A DNA stretch of 64,000 nucleotides from assembly GCF_900106995.1 (NCBI RefSeq), contig NZ_FNOK01000034.1, positions 38,320 through 102,319 of the forward strand, written 5' to 3'. The notes below the pieces were generated by a model. That model searched no databases, was not told the DNA's origin, and saw nothing but the letters and a program-made list of their open reading frames with translations. This DNA comes from Saccharopolyspora shandongensis (GTDB taxonomy: Bacteria; Actinomycetota; Actinomycetes; Mycobacteriales; Pseudonocardiaceae). This document shows, piece by piece, positions 33,955 through 41,943 of the stretch. How positions within the stretch are numbered: position 1 is the stretch's first letter; each line of letters begins with the position of its first letter. Both the position numbers and the translations under genes were made by a program.

Positions 33955-34312
33955 GCACGTCGAAGCGGCGGCCCCGCAGGAGATCGACCCGGAGGACGCC
34001 AAGATCGTCACGCTCGCGCGGTCGTCCCGAGCCCGCACCGGAGCGACCGAGGGAGCGGCGGTGCGCGACACCGACGGCCGCACCTACGCGGCGTGCACGG
34101 TCGCGCTCCCGTCCCTGCGGCTGACCGCCCTGCAGGCGGCCGTGGCGGCGGCCGTCGCCAGCGGCGCGGAGGGCATCGAGGCGGCTGCGGTCGTCACCGA
34201 CGCCGACGCGGTCGACGCCGACTCGGTTGCGGCGGTCCACGACCTCACCCGCACTGCGCCGATCCTCCGCGCGGACGCCACCGGCACCGTCGCAGGCGTT
34301 CTCCAGGCGTAA
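33947..34312 (+). CDS. Cytidine-deaminase-like protein lacking zinc ligands
   Basis: 121 residues between the CNNM gene and era, the place where actinobacteria carry a small cytidine-deaminase-like protein. The fold-like segments ARSSRARTGATEGAAVRDTDG and TYAACTVALPSLRLTALQAA are kept, but the catalytic H/C-A-E and PCxxC motifs are absent, so it is unlikely to deaminate cytidine. GTG 33947 follows AGGAGG and overlaps the CNNM gene end by eight bases. Its function is unknown. Confidence 0.75.
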   Translation: MAEHVEAAAPQEIDPEDAKIVTLARSSRARTGATEGAAVRDTDGRTYAACTVALPSLRLTALQAAVAAAVASGAEGIEAAAVVTDADAVDADSVAAVHDLTRTAPILRADATGTVAGVLQA

Positions 34313-34331
34313 TCCGGCCGGTAGCCGGGTT

Positions 34332-34410
34332 GGACATACATCAGGTTGGGCACCCGCAGTCCAGGCGGGCGCTGAGGTTCCGCCACCCGCACCGCCACGC
34401 ACAACGAGGA
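34332..34410. repeat. Dispersed repeat, right-half copy D
   Basis: Between the deaminase-like gene and era; GGACATACATCAGGTTGGGC to CACGCACAACGAGG, almost identical to copy C. It separates era from its usual upstream partner without disrupting a reading frame. Confidence 0.7.
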
Positions 34411-34493
34411 TGAATTTGCGTCCCCCGGGCTTCGGGTGCCGGGGTCGGGCGCCCACTGTGCTGCGGCCGGGGCGGGCCGGTCACAATGGTTCG

Positions 34494-35402
34494 GTGACCA
34501 GCTCCGCAGATGTGCACCGCTCCGGATTCGCCTGCTTCGTCGGCCGGCCCAACGCCGGGAAGTCGACGCTGACGAACAGCCTGGTCGGCTCGAAGGTGGC
34601 GATCACCTCCAGCAAGCCGCAGACCACCCGGCACGCCATCCGCGGCATCGTGCACCGGCCCGACGCGCAGCTGATCATCGTCGACACCCCCGGCCTGCAC
34701 CGGCCGCGCACCCTGCTCGGGCGGCGCCTCAACGACCTGGTCTACGAGACGTGGTCCGAAGTGGACGTGGTCGGGTTCTGCGTGCCCGCCGACCAGAAGG
34801 TCGGCCCGGGCGACCGGTTCATCGCCGAGCAGCTGAAGAAGGTGGCCCGCCGCACCCCCGTGCTGGGCATCGTCACCAAGACCGACCTGGTCAGCAAGGA
34901 GCAGGTCGCGCAGCAGCTGCTGGACCTGCAGCAGGTGATGGACTTCGCCGACCTGGTGCCGGTGTCCGCAGTGGATTCCTTCCAGGTCGACGTGCTGGCC
35001 GATCTGCTGGTCGCGCAGATGCCGGAGGGCCCGCAGCTGTACCCGGACGGCGAGCTCACCGACGAGCCGGAGACGACGCTCATCGCGGAGCTGATCCGGG
35101 AGGCGGCGCTGGAGGGCGTGCGCGACGAACTGCCGCACTCGCTGGCCGTCACCATCGAGGAGATGATCCCCCGCGAGGGCCGCAAGGACCTGATCGACGT
35201 GCACGCGGTGCTCTACATCGAGCGCTCCAGCCAGAAGTCGATCGTCATCGGCCGCGGCGGGGAGCGCTTGCGCGCCGTCGGCACCCAGGCGCGCAAGCAC
35301 ATCCAGGCGCTGCTGGGCTCCAAGATCTACCTGGATCTGCACGTGAAGGTCGCCAAGGACTGGCAGCGCGACCCGAAGCAGCTGCGCAAGCTGGGGTTCT
35401 GA
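34494..35402 (+). CDS. era: GTPase Era (30S assembly)
   Basis: 302 residues: G1 GRPNAGKST, switch region SSKPQTTRHAIRGI, G3 VDTPG, G4 TKTDLV, then the KH domain with IVIGRGGERLRAVGTQARKH and LDLHVKVAKDWQRD. Era binds 16S rRNA near its 3' end and couples ribosome assembly to growth, in line with YbeY and RsmE nearby. GTG 34494 is chosen; an ATG at 34486 is out of frame. Confidence 0.95.
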   Translation: MTSSADVHRSGFACFVGRPNAGKSTLTNSLVGSKVAITSSKPQTTRHAIRGIVHRPDAQLIIVDTPGLHRPRTLLGRRLNDLVYETWSEVDVVGFCVPADQKVGPGDRFIAEQLKKVARRTPVLGIVTKTDLVSKEQVAQQLLDLQQVMDFADLVPVSAVDSFQVDVLADLLVAQMPEGPQLYPDGELTDEPETTLIAELIREAALEGVRDELPHSLAVTIEEMIPREGRKDLIDVHAVLYIERSSQKSIVIGRGGERLRAVGTQARKHIQALLGSKIYLDLHVKVAKDWQRDPKQLRKLGF

Positions 35403-35529
35403 TCACAACTTCGGCGCGGAATCCGTGGAACCTGCCATGACCTGAGCGCGTCTCAGGTACGTTGCTGGCCGGACTCTTTGCGTACGGGCAAGGACACCTG
35501 GCTTTTGTTCGACAATTAAAGGATCAATC

Positions 35530-35976
35530 GTGACTAATCCCTATGGCGGCCCGCCTTCGGGGCCCAACCCGCAGCAGCCGTACGGTCAGCAGCCGGGCGG
35601 ATACGGTCCGCCGTCTGGGCCGATGCCTCAGCAGCCGTACGGCCAGCCCGACCCCTACGGGCAGCCGAACCCCTACGGCCAGCCGAACCCCTACGGGCAG
35701 CAGCCCGGCGGCGCCCCGCCGAGCAACAACATCGGCTGGGGCATCGGTTCGATCTTCCTGTGCTGGCCGTTCGCGATCCCGTCGCTGATCAAGGCCACCT
35801 CGGTGCAGAACCTGTGGGCCCAGGGCCAGTACCAGCAGGCCCAGGCCGCGGCCGACGACGCCAAGAAGTGGGGCAAGATCGGCATCATCGCCGGCGCCGC
35901 TTGGTGGGTCCTGATCATCCTGATCTACGTGGTCTTCTTCGTGATCATCGCCGCCTCGGTGAGCTCCTCTTACTGA
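35530..35976 (+). CDS. CD225/dispanin family membrane protein
   Basis: 148 residues. A Pro/Gly/Gln/Tyr-rich N-terminal half with NPYGQ-type repeats is followed by the CD225 hairpin: IGWGIGSIFLCWPFAIPSLI, a short cytosolic loop QYQQAQAAADDAKKWGKI, then a second membrane segment. The CWPF(A/G)IP signature is diagnostic. Bacterial dispanins are of unknown function. GTG 35530 is a plausible start. A homologue lies immediately downstream, suggesting local duplication. Confidence 0.87.
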   Translation: MTNPYGGPPSGPNPQQPYGQQPGGYGPPSGPMPQQPYGQPDPYGQPNPYGQPNPYGQQPGGAPPSNNIGWGIGSIFLCWPFAIPSLIKATSVQNLWAQGQYQQAQAAADDAKKWGKIGIIAGAAWWVLIILIYVVFFVIIAASVSSSY

Positions 35977-36047
35977 TTCGAGTCGTGCCGTTGCGGCCGG
36001 CGTGAGCGCCGGCCGCAACGACGCGCGTCAACCTCTCCGGGGGAACA

Positions 36048-36569
36048 ATGACGGAACCGTCCGACCCGACCGGTGTTCCGCAGCAGCCGGCCGAGCAGCC
36101 GGCGGTTCAGCAGCCTGCTGACCAGCCGATCGCGCAGCAGCCCGTCGAACCGCAGGTTCAGCAGCAGTTCGACCAGCAGGCCCAGCAGCAGTTCGCGCAG
36201 CCGGTCCAGCAGCCGATGGCTCAGCAGCCTGTCCACCACCCGGTGCCGATGGCGCCGTATCCCTCCTACTCGGCGCAGTTCGGCGTCGCTCCCGTGCCCA
36301 TGAACAACAACCTGGGCTGGGCCATCGCCGGCATCCTGGTGTGCTGGCCCTTCGGGATCCCGTCGCTGATCAAGGCGCTGCAGGTCAACTCGCTCTGGTA
36401 CCAGGGCCTGCCGGACCAGGCGCAGCTCTCCGCCAACGAGGCCAAGAAGTGGGGCAAGGTCGCCGTCATCGTCGGCGCCAGCCTGCTCGGCCTCTACATC
36501 TTGGCGATCGTGGCCTACTTCGTGATCATGATCGCGCTGTTCGGCTTCGCCGCCACCCAAGTGGACTGA
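36048..36569 (+). CDS. CD225/dispanin family membrane protein (second copy)
   Basis: 173 residues with a Gln/Pro-rich N-terminus (many QQP and PVQQP units) and the same CD225 core: LGWAIAGILVCWPFGIPSLI, a loop with NEAKKWGKV and a second hydrophobic segment. It differs from the upstream copy mainly in the repetitive N-terminus. RBS GGGGGAA before ATG 36048. The stop overlaps the start of the DUF2752 gene (TGATG), implying a membrane-protein operon. Confidence 0.87.
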   Translation: MTEPSDPTGVPQQPAEQPAVQQPADQPIAQQPVEPQVQQQFDQQAQQQFAQPVQQPMAQQPVHHPVPMAPYPSYSAQFGVAPVPMNNNLGWAIAGILVCWPFGIPSLIKALQVNSLWYQGLPDQAQLSANEAKKWGKVAVIVGASLLGLYILAIVAYFVIMIALFGFAATQVD

Positions 36570-36988
36570 TGGTCGCCGCGCGCCTTCGAACGATGGCTCT
36601 CCCGGCCGCGACCGCGCTGCTCGGCTGCGCGGCGGCCGGGATCGTGCTCGCCGCCGACCCCACCTCCGACGCCGGGTTTCCGCTGCCGCCCTGCCCGGTG
36701 AAGTGGCTGACCGGGCTCGACTGCCCCGGCTGCGGCGCGACGCGGATGTTCTACAGCCTGCTGCACGGTGACGTGCAGCAGGCGCTGCACTTCAACGCGG
36801 CGGCGGTCGCGTTCATCCCGTTCTTCCTGTGGACCTGGGGCGCCTGGGTGCTGGGCCGCTGGCGCGGCCGGCGGATCCCGACCTGGGAGCAGTGGCGCTG
36901 GTCCCCGCTGGTGGCGCTGGTCCTGATCGCCGTCTGGTCGGTGATCAGGAACCTGCCGTTCCCGCCCTTCGACGCGCTCTACGTCTAG
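36569..36988 (+). CDS. DUF2752 membrane protein
   Basis: 139 residues with three predicted membrane segments (about 10-28, 75-95, 113-132) and the family motif LTGLDCPGCGATRMFYSLLHGD, whose CPGCGATR stretch is the hallmark of DUF2752. The function is unknown; such genes commonly neighbour dispanin or TM2-type genes in actinobacteria. ATG 36569 overlaps the previous stop. It is convergent with, and overlaps by four bases, the DUF4190 gene. Confidence 0.85.
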   Translation: MVAARLRTMALPAATALLGCAAAGIVLAADPTSDAGFPLPPCPVKWLTGLDCPGCGATRMFYSLLHGDVQQALHFNAAAVAFIPFFLWTWGAWVLGRWRGRRIPTWEQWRWSPLVALVLIAVWSVIRNLPFPPFDALYV

Positions 36989-37341
36989 TCGTTGAACGAG
37001 CTCTGGATGCCGGTGCCGAGGACACCCGTGGCGGCCAGGATCATGAACGTCATGAACAGCAACCAGAGGGCGGGCACGACCCACCCGACGATGATGCCCG
37101 TCAGCGCCATGCTGCGGTTGGTGTAGGCCCTCGGGTTCCGGTTGATCTCGCGCAGCGAGACGTGCCCCAGGATCGCGCCGACCGGTCCGATGAGGATGGC
37201 GCCGTAGCAGGTGAAGATCGCGGCCAGCGAGACGCACATCGAGGCGATCGCCATGCCGTTGTTCCGCGGCAGCATCGGATAACCCGGCCCGTACGGCATC
37301 GGCGCCTGCTGGTAGGGGTTCTGGTCGTAGGGGTAGGTCAT
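36985..37341 (-). CDS. DUF4190 domain membrane protein
   Basis: 118 residues: a Tyr/Pro-rich cytosolic head (MTYPYDQNPYQQAPMPYGPG) and a DUF4190 core with two membrane segments (NGMAIASMCVSLAAIFTCYG and ALTGIIVGWVVPALWLLFMT) around GHVSLREINRNP. The function is unknown. Head composition resembles the two dispanins on the other strand, so the four genes may form a related membrane-protein set. Confidence 0.83.
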   Translation of the reverse strand: MTYPYDQNPYQQAPMPYGPGYPMLPRNNGMAIASMCVSLAAIFTCYGAILIGPVGAILGHVSLREINRNPRAYTNRSMALTGIIVGWVVPALWLLFMTFMILAATGVLGTGIQSSFND

Positions 37342-37421
37342 GACGTCCTTTCGGCGCGGAATCCCAGGTGATTCTTCCGCGCGGCTTCGATGCCGTCGCC
37401 CACGGGTGTGATGATGGGTGG

Positions 37422-38219
37422 GTGAGCCTCTACCGCGATACCGCAGTCGTACTGCGGGTGCAGAAGCTGGGTGAGGCAGACCGGATCATAACCTTGCTGA
37501 CCCGCCGCTACGGGAAAGTGCGGGCAGTTGCCAAGGGAGTGCGCCGCACGACGTCGCGGTTCGGCGCTCGGGTCGAGCCGTTCTGCCACGTCGACGTGCA
37601 GCTCTACACCGGACGCACGCTCGACGTGATCACCCAGGTGCAGACCGTGGACGCCTTCGGCGCGCACATCGTCGACGACTACCAGCGCTACACCGCGGCC
37701 TGCGCGGTGCTGGAGACCGTCGACCGGCTGGCCGCGGAGGAGGGCGAGCCGGTGCTGCGGCTCTACCTGCTGGCCATTGGTGCGCTGCGCGCGCTAGCGG
37801 GGCGGGAGCGCGATTCCTCGCAGGTGCTGGACGCTTTCCTGCTCCGCGCGATGTCCTTCGCGGGCTGGGCGCCGGCGCTCACCGAATGCGCGCGCTGCGG
37901 CGAGGCGGGGCCGCATGCCGCCTTCAACGTGCAGGCGGGCGGTGCGGTGTGCGTCCAGTGCAGGCCCGCCGGTTCGGTGCGGCCTTCGGTGCACACGTTG
38001 CCGTTGATGGAATCGTTGCTGCACGGCGACTGGTCCTCCGCCGAAGTGGCTGCGAACCCGGTCCGCCGCGAGGCCAGCGGCCTCATCGCGGCGCACCTGC
38101 AGTGGTACATGGAACGGCAGTTGCGGTCGTTGCCGCTGGTGGAGCGGACGGTGCCGGAGCTCATCCGGGAGCGCGCCGCCGAGGCCGCGCTGGTCGCCGC
38201 CGCCGAGGACGGGCGCTGA
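37422..38219 (+). CDS. recO: DNA repair protein RecO
   Basis: 265 residues: N-terminal OB fold (YRDTAVVLRVQKLGEADRII, TRRYGKVRAVAKGVRRTTSR), helical domain, and a zinc module with ECARCGEAGPHAAFNVQAGG and VCVQCRP (two CxxC). RecO loads RecA with RecR at gaps and anneals strands. GTG 37422 begins the family similarity. It is followed by uppS, a conserved actinobacterial order. Confidence 0.94.
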   Translation: MSLYRDTAVVLRVQKLGEADRIITLLTRRYGKVRAVAKGVRRTTSRFGARVEPFCHVDVQLYTGRTLDVITQVQTVDAFGAHIVDDYQRYTAACAVLETVDRLAAEEGEPVLRLYLLAIGALRALAGRERDSSQVLDAFLLRAMSFAGWAPALTECARCGEAGPHAAFNVQAGGAVCVQCRPAGSVRPSVHTLPLMESLLHGDWSSAEVAANPVRREASGLIAAHLQWYMERQLRSLPLVERTVPELIRERAAEAALVAAAEDGR

Positions 38220-38284
38220 GCCCCTGATCGACCTGGGCGAGGACAATGAAACCCTCACGCCCACGTTCTAAGGAGAATCCAGTT

Positions 38285-39127
38285 ATGTTGCGACGCCGTG
38301 GGCGGGGCAAGGACGACCCGACCGTGCGGACGCCGGAACCGCACGCCTCCGGCGAGAAGCCGCCGGCGTTGCCGCCGGAGTTCGTGCCCAAGCACGTCGC
38401 CATCGTGATGGACGGCAACGGCCGCTGGGCAAACGAGCGCGGGCTGCCGCGCATCGAGGGGCACAAGCGCGGCGAGGCGGTCGTGCTGGAGCTGGCCCGC
38501 GGCGCGATCGAGCTCGGCGTCAAGTGGCTGTCGCTGTACGCCTTCTCCACGGAGAACTGGAAGCGCAGCCCCGACGAGGTGCGATTCCTGATGGGCTTCA
38601 ACCGCGACGTGATCCGGCGCCGCGTCGACGAGCTCGACGGGATGGGCGTGCGGGTGCGCTGGGCGGGCCGGAAGCCGCGGCTGTGGCGCAGCGTGGTGAA
38701 CGAGCTGCAGTCCGCGGAGGTCCGCACGCAGAACAACGAGGTCATGAACCTGACCATGTGCGTCAACTACGGCGGCCGGGCCGAGATCGGCGACTCCGCG
38801 CGCGAGATCGCGCGGCTGGTGGCGGCCGGGAAGATCAACCCGGAGCGGGTGGACGAGCGCACCATCGCCCGCTACCTGTACCAGCCGGACATGCCGGACG
38901 TGGACCTGTTCATCCGGCCGTCCGGTGAGCAGCGGACCTCGAACTTCATGCTCTGGCAGTCCGCCTACGCCGAACTCGTCTTCCAGGACACCCTGTTCCC
39001 CGACGTGGATCGCCGGCACCTGTGGCGCGCGTGCGAGCAGTACGCGCGCCGGGACCGGCGGTTCGGCGGGGCCATCGATCGGGCGGCGGCCGATGCGTCC
39101 GCCGAAACCGCCCAGGAGGGCATTTGA
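38285..39127 (+). CDS. uppS: Isoprenyl transferase (undecaprenyl/decaprenyl diphosphate synthase)
   Basis: 280 residues of the cis-prenyltransferase family: HVAIVMDGNGRWANERGLPR (diphosphate-binding Asp), YAFSTENWKR, and IRPSGEQRTSNFMLWQSAYA near the C-terminus. It makes long-chain cis-polyprenyl diphosphate for cell-wall lipid carriers. ATG 38285 follows AAGGAG. Its stop overlaps the start of the YbjN-like gene. Confidence 0.93.
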   Translation: MLRRRGRGKDDPTVRTPEPHASGEKPPALPPEFVPKHVAIVMDGNGRWANERGLPRIEGHKRGEAVVLELARGAIELGVKWLSLYAFSTENWKRSPDEVRFLMGFNRDVIRRRVDELDGMGVRVRWAGRKPRLWRSVVNELQSAEVRTQNNEVMNLTMCVNYGGRAEIGDSAREIARLVAAGKINPERVDERTIARYLYQPDMPDVDLFIRPSGEQRTSNFMLWQSAYAELVFQDTLFPDVDRRHLWRACEQYARRDRRFGGAIDRAAADASAETAQEGI

Positions 39128-39555
39128 TGACCCAGGAGGCCGCAACCACCGCGCGGTTGCTGACCGCGGCGAAGGAAGCGCTGGAGAACTACCACGACGT
39201 GCACGTCGACGACGACGGCGCACTCACGTTCCGGCACGCCGATGTCCCGTGCGCGGTGCAGGCGATGCAGCTCGCGGACGGGCTGACGGTGCTGAGCCTG
39301 ACCTGCGTGGTCGCCTGGGACCTGCCGCCGACCGACGAGCTCGCGCAGTCGGTCGCCGAGCGCGCGGGGCAGGGCCTGTTCGGCACGCTCGGGGTGGTCC
39401 GCACCGAGCGCGGCATGGACGTGACCTTGCGCTACGCGTTCCCCGCGGAGGGGATGGCGGCGGCGCCGCTGGGAACCCTGCTGATGCTGGTGGTGGCGAC
39501 GGCGTCCCAGCTGCGCACCGAACTCCTCGCCGAGCCCGAGGGCACCACCAACTAG
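39127..39555 (+). CDS. YbjN-like protein of unknown function
   Basis: 142 residues with the α/β pattern of the YbjN/type III chaperone-like fold (VLSLTCVVAWDLPPTDELAQ, GLFGTLGVVRTERGMDVTLR, TLLMLVVATASQLR). No catalytic motif is seen. ATG 39127 overlaps the uppS stop (TGATG), so it is co-translated. The family call is moderate and rests on pattern recognition alone. Confidence 0.7.
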   Translation: MTQEAATTARLLTAAKEALENYHDVHVDDDGALTFRHADVPCAVQAMQLADGLTVLSLTCVVAWDLPPTDELAQSVAERAGQGLFGTLGVVRTERGMDVTLRYAFPAEGMAAAPLGTLLMLVVATASQLRTELLAEPEGTTN

Positions 39556-39674
39556 CTCCGGACCGGAGGACGCGTCGGTGTGTCGGTCCGGGCCTGCGGT
39601 CCGGCGGGCGGCACCCTGCTTGAGCAGGGGTGATGGGATCGGTGCGGGGAGGCGCGGGCTCGGTGCCACCCCCT

Positions 39675-39700
39675 AGTGCGAACGATTATCAGTTCGAACT
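39675..39700 (+). promoter_or_regulatory. Candidate Zur/Fur box before the permease operon
   Basis: AGTGCGAAC and GTTCGAACT (8 of 9 complementary) flank GATTATCA; the central AACGATTATCAGTT looks like a Fur-family site. It lies 15 bases before the permease start and about 1.8 kb from zur. Binding by Zur is inferred. Confidence 0.6.
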
Positions 39701-39714
39701 GGCACGATGATCCG

Positions 39715-40719
39715 GTGACCGAGATCGCCGACCCGCCGCGCGCGCGGCGCCCCGTCATCACCTCGTTGGAGGTGCTCTGCGGCCTGCTTGTCGTGGCAGC
39801 GGTGTTCCAGGGGCAGCTGAGCGCGCTGCTGGACGTCCCCGCGCTGCGCACCGGCTCGACGGTGTTCGTCGCCGTCTGCGTCCAGGCCATGCCGTTCCTG
39901 GTGCTCGGCGTGCTGGTCAGCGGCCTGATCGCGGCGTTCGTCCCGCCGGGAGCGCTGCGCCGCTGGCTGCCCGCCAACCCCGCCGTCGCGGTGCCGGTGG
40001 CCGGTGTCGCCGGCGTGGCGCTGCCCGGCTGCGAGTGCGCCTCGGTGCCGGTGGCGCGGCGGCTGATGCAGCAGGGCGTCGCGCCGGCCGCGGCGCTCGC
40101 GTTCCTGCTGGCCGCGCCGGCGGTGAACCCGATCGTCCTGGTGTCCACGGTGGTCGCGTTCCCGGACGAGCCGCTGATGGTGCTGGCCAGGTTCCTCGGC
40201 TCGCTGCTGACGGCCTGCGTGATGGGCTGGCTCTGGGCCCGGCTGGGCAAGGCGGAATGGCTCGCCGAACGCGCGCTGCGCCGGGTCGAGGCGCACCACG
40301 GCTCCGGTAGCCGGTGGGTGGTCTTCGCCGAGTCGGCCCGGCACGACCTGGTCGAGGCGGGCGGGTTCCTGGTGCTCGGCGGTCTGACGTCCGCGGTGTT
40401 CAACGTCGTCGTGCCCGCGTCCTGGCTGGAGTCGCTCGGCGGTCAGTTGCTGCTGGGCGTGCTGGTGATGGCGGTGCTCGCGGTGGTCCTCGCGCTGTGC
40501 AGCGAGGCCGACGCCTTCGTGGTCGCGTCGATGCCGGGCCTGCCGCTGATCCCGAAGCTGGTGTTCCTCGTCGTCGGCCCGGCCGTCGACCTCAAGCTGA
40601 TCGCGCTGCAGTCCGGCGCCTTCGGCCGCCGCTTCGCCGCCCGGTTCGCGCCCGCCACGTTCGTGGTGGCGATCGGCTGCGCGGTCGGTGTCGGCGCCCT
40701 GCTGCTGGGAGGTTCGTGA
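39715..40719 (+). CDS. UPF0718/DUF318-type permease
   Basis: 334 residues, about eight membrane segments, with the family motif VALPGCECASVPVARRLMQQ followed by AALAFLLAAPAVNPIVLVST. Members are putative permeases, some tied to metal or arsenic handling. GTG 39715 is chosen because an upstream in-frame ATG would put the Fur-type box inside the gene. It is paired by TGATG overlap with a TIGR03943-type partner. The zinc-responsive box and neighbouring zur/smtB suggest a zinc or metal-chaperone export role, unproven. Confidence 0.87.
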   Translation: MTEIADPPRARRPVITSLEVLCGLLVVAAVFQGQLSALLDVPALRTGSTVFVAVCVQAMPFLVLGVLVSGLIAAFVPPGALRRWLPANPAVAVPVAGVAGVALPGCECASVPVARRLMQQGVAPAAALAFLLAAPAVNPIVLVSTVVAFPDEPLMVLARFLGSLLTACVMGWLWARLGKAEWLAERALRRVEAHHGSGSRWVVFAESARHDLVEAGGFLVLGGLTSAVFNVVVPASWLESLGGQLLLGVLVMAVLAVVLALCSEADAFVVASMPGLPLIPKLVFLVVGPAVDLKLIALQSGAFGRRFAARFAPATFVVAIGCAVGVGALLLGGS

Positions 40720-41417
40720 TGCGTCGGGAAACCCAGAACCTGCTGTTGCTGCTGCTGGGCGGCGCCCTGCTCAAGATCGCGCTGGGCGGCAGCTACCTCC
40801 GCTACGTCAAGCCCGCGCTGTTCCCGTGGCTGGTGGTCGCCGGGGCGGTCATGATCGGGCTGTCGATCTTCGCGATCGTCCGCGACATCCGGGCCGGCGG
40901 CGCCGGGCAGCACGAGCACAACTCGCGCAGCCCGTGGATGCTCCTGCTGCCGGTGTTCGCGATCTTCCTGATCGCGCCGCCGGCCCTCGGCTCGGACTCG
41001 GTGACCCGCGACCGGATGGCGGCGCCGGCGGCCCCGAGGGAATCCCTGTTCCCGGACCTGCCGCCGGAGCAGGCGCCGCTGCTGAGCGTGTCGGAGTTCG
41101 TCACCCGCGCCATCTGGGACGGAAGCGGTGCCCTCAACGGCCGGCCGGTGCGCCTGCAGGGCTTCGTCGTGCACCTGACGCCGGGGACGACGCAGCTCGC
41201 CAGGATGCGGATCAGCTGCTGCGCGGCGGACGCGGCGCCGGTGAAGGTCGAGCTCGCGGCCCCGCCGCAGGCGGCGGAGCTCCCGGCGGACACCTGGATC
41301 GAGGTGACCGGCAGGCTGCGGCCGGGCTCGGCCACCGAAGCCAACGACTACGTCCCGACGCTCGACACGACCCTGATCCGCCCGATCCCGGCCCCGCAGG
41401 ACACCTACGAGTACTGA
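40719..41417 (+). CDS. TIGR03943-family putative permease subunit
   Basis: 232 residues: two membrane segments near the N-terminus (about 8-28 and 35-55), a third near 75-90, then a soluble domain with ALNGRPVRLQGFVVHLTPGT and RISCCAADAAPVKVEL. Proteins of this family accompany UPF0718 permeases and are encoded next to them. The paired Cys (SCCAADA) is typical and might bind metal. It is co-translated with the permease. Confidence 0.85.
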   Translation: MRRETQNLLLLLLGGALLKIALGGSYLRYVKPALFPWLVVAGAVMIGLSIFAIVRDIRAGGAGQHEHNSRSPWMLLLPVFAIFLIAPPALGSDSVTRDRMAAPAAPRESLFPDLPPEQAPLLSVSEFVTRAIWDGSGALNGRPVRLQGFVVHLTPGTTQLARMRISCCAADAAPVKVELAAPPQAAELPADTWIEVTGRLRPGSATEANDYVPTLDTTLIRPIPAPQDTYEY

Positions 41418-41517
41418 ACCGGATCAGCCGATGTGGCTCACGATGTCGGGGATCCAGCGGAGAAGGCGCCTGCGGTTGCGCACCGCCGTGCAAGACGAGT
41501 CTGGAATTCCAAAGACG

Positions 41518-41943
41518 TCAGAGGCCGCGGGCGGTGCAGTCGGGGCAGGTGCCGATGATCTCGACCGTGTGGCTGACGTCGGAGAAGCCGTGCTCCTGGC
41601 CGATCCGCTCGGCCCAGTTCTCCACCGGCGGGTCGGCCACCTCGACGGTCCGCCCGCAGTGCCGGCACACCAGGTGATGGTGGTGGTGGCTGGAGCAACG
41701 CCGGTAGACCGCCTCGCCGGTGGGCGTGCGCAGCACGTCGACCTCGCCCGCGTCGGCCAGGGTTTGCAGCGTGCGGTAGACCGTGGTCAGGCCGATGCCC
41801 TCGCCCTGCCGCCGCAGCTCCTCGTGCAGTTCCTGAGCGGAGCGGAAGTCGTCGACCTGGTCCAGCAGGTTCGAAACCGCCGCTCGCTGCTTGGTGGCCC
41901 GCAGTCCCGGTACGCCGACCGTGGGACCATCGCCGGTGGTCAC
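41518..41943 (-). CDS. zur: Fur-family zinc uptake regulator
   Basis: 141 residues. The DNA-binding domain RATKQRAAVSNLLDQ and GIGLTTVYRTLQTLADAGEV is followed by a His-rich metal site (H86-H90) and structural zinc Cys pairs C93-x2-C96 and C133-x2-C136. With Zn2+ it represses zinc-uptake genes. Translation is coupled to the SmtB-like gene (GTGA), the arrangement known from mycobacterial smtB-zur. It probably acts on the box at 39675 and on sites outside the window. Confidence 0.92.
   Translation of the reverse strand: MTTGDGPTVGVPGLRATKQRAAVSNLLDQVDDFRSAQELHEELRRQGEGIGLTTVYRTLQTLADAGEVDVLRTPTGEAVYRRCSSHHHHHLVCRHCGRTVEVADPPVENWAERIGQEHGFSDVSHTVEIIGTCPDCTARGL

Noticed and set aside
33947..34312. 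Active cytidine deaminase
   Set aside because: The zinc-binding H/C-A-E and PCxxC motifs are missing.
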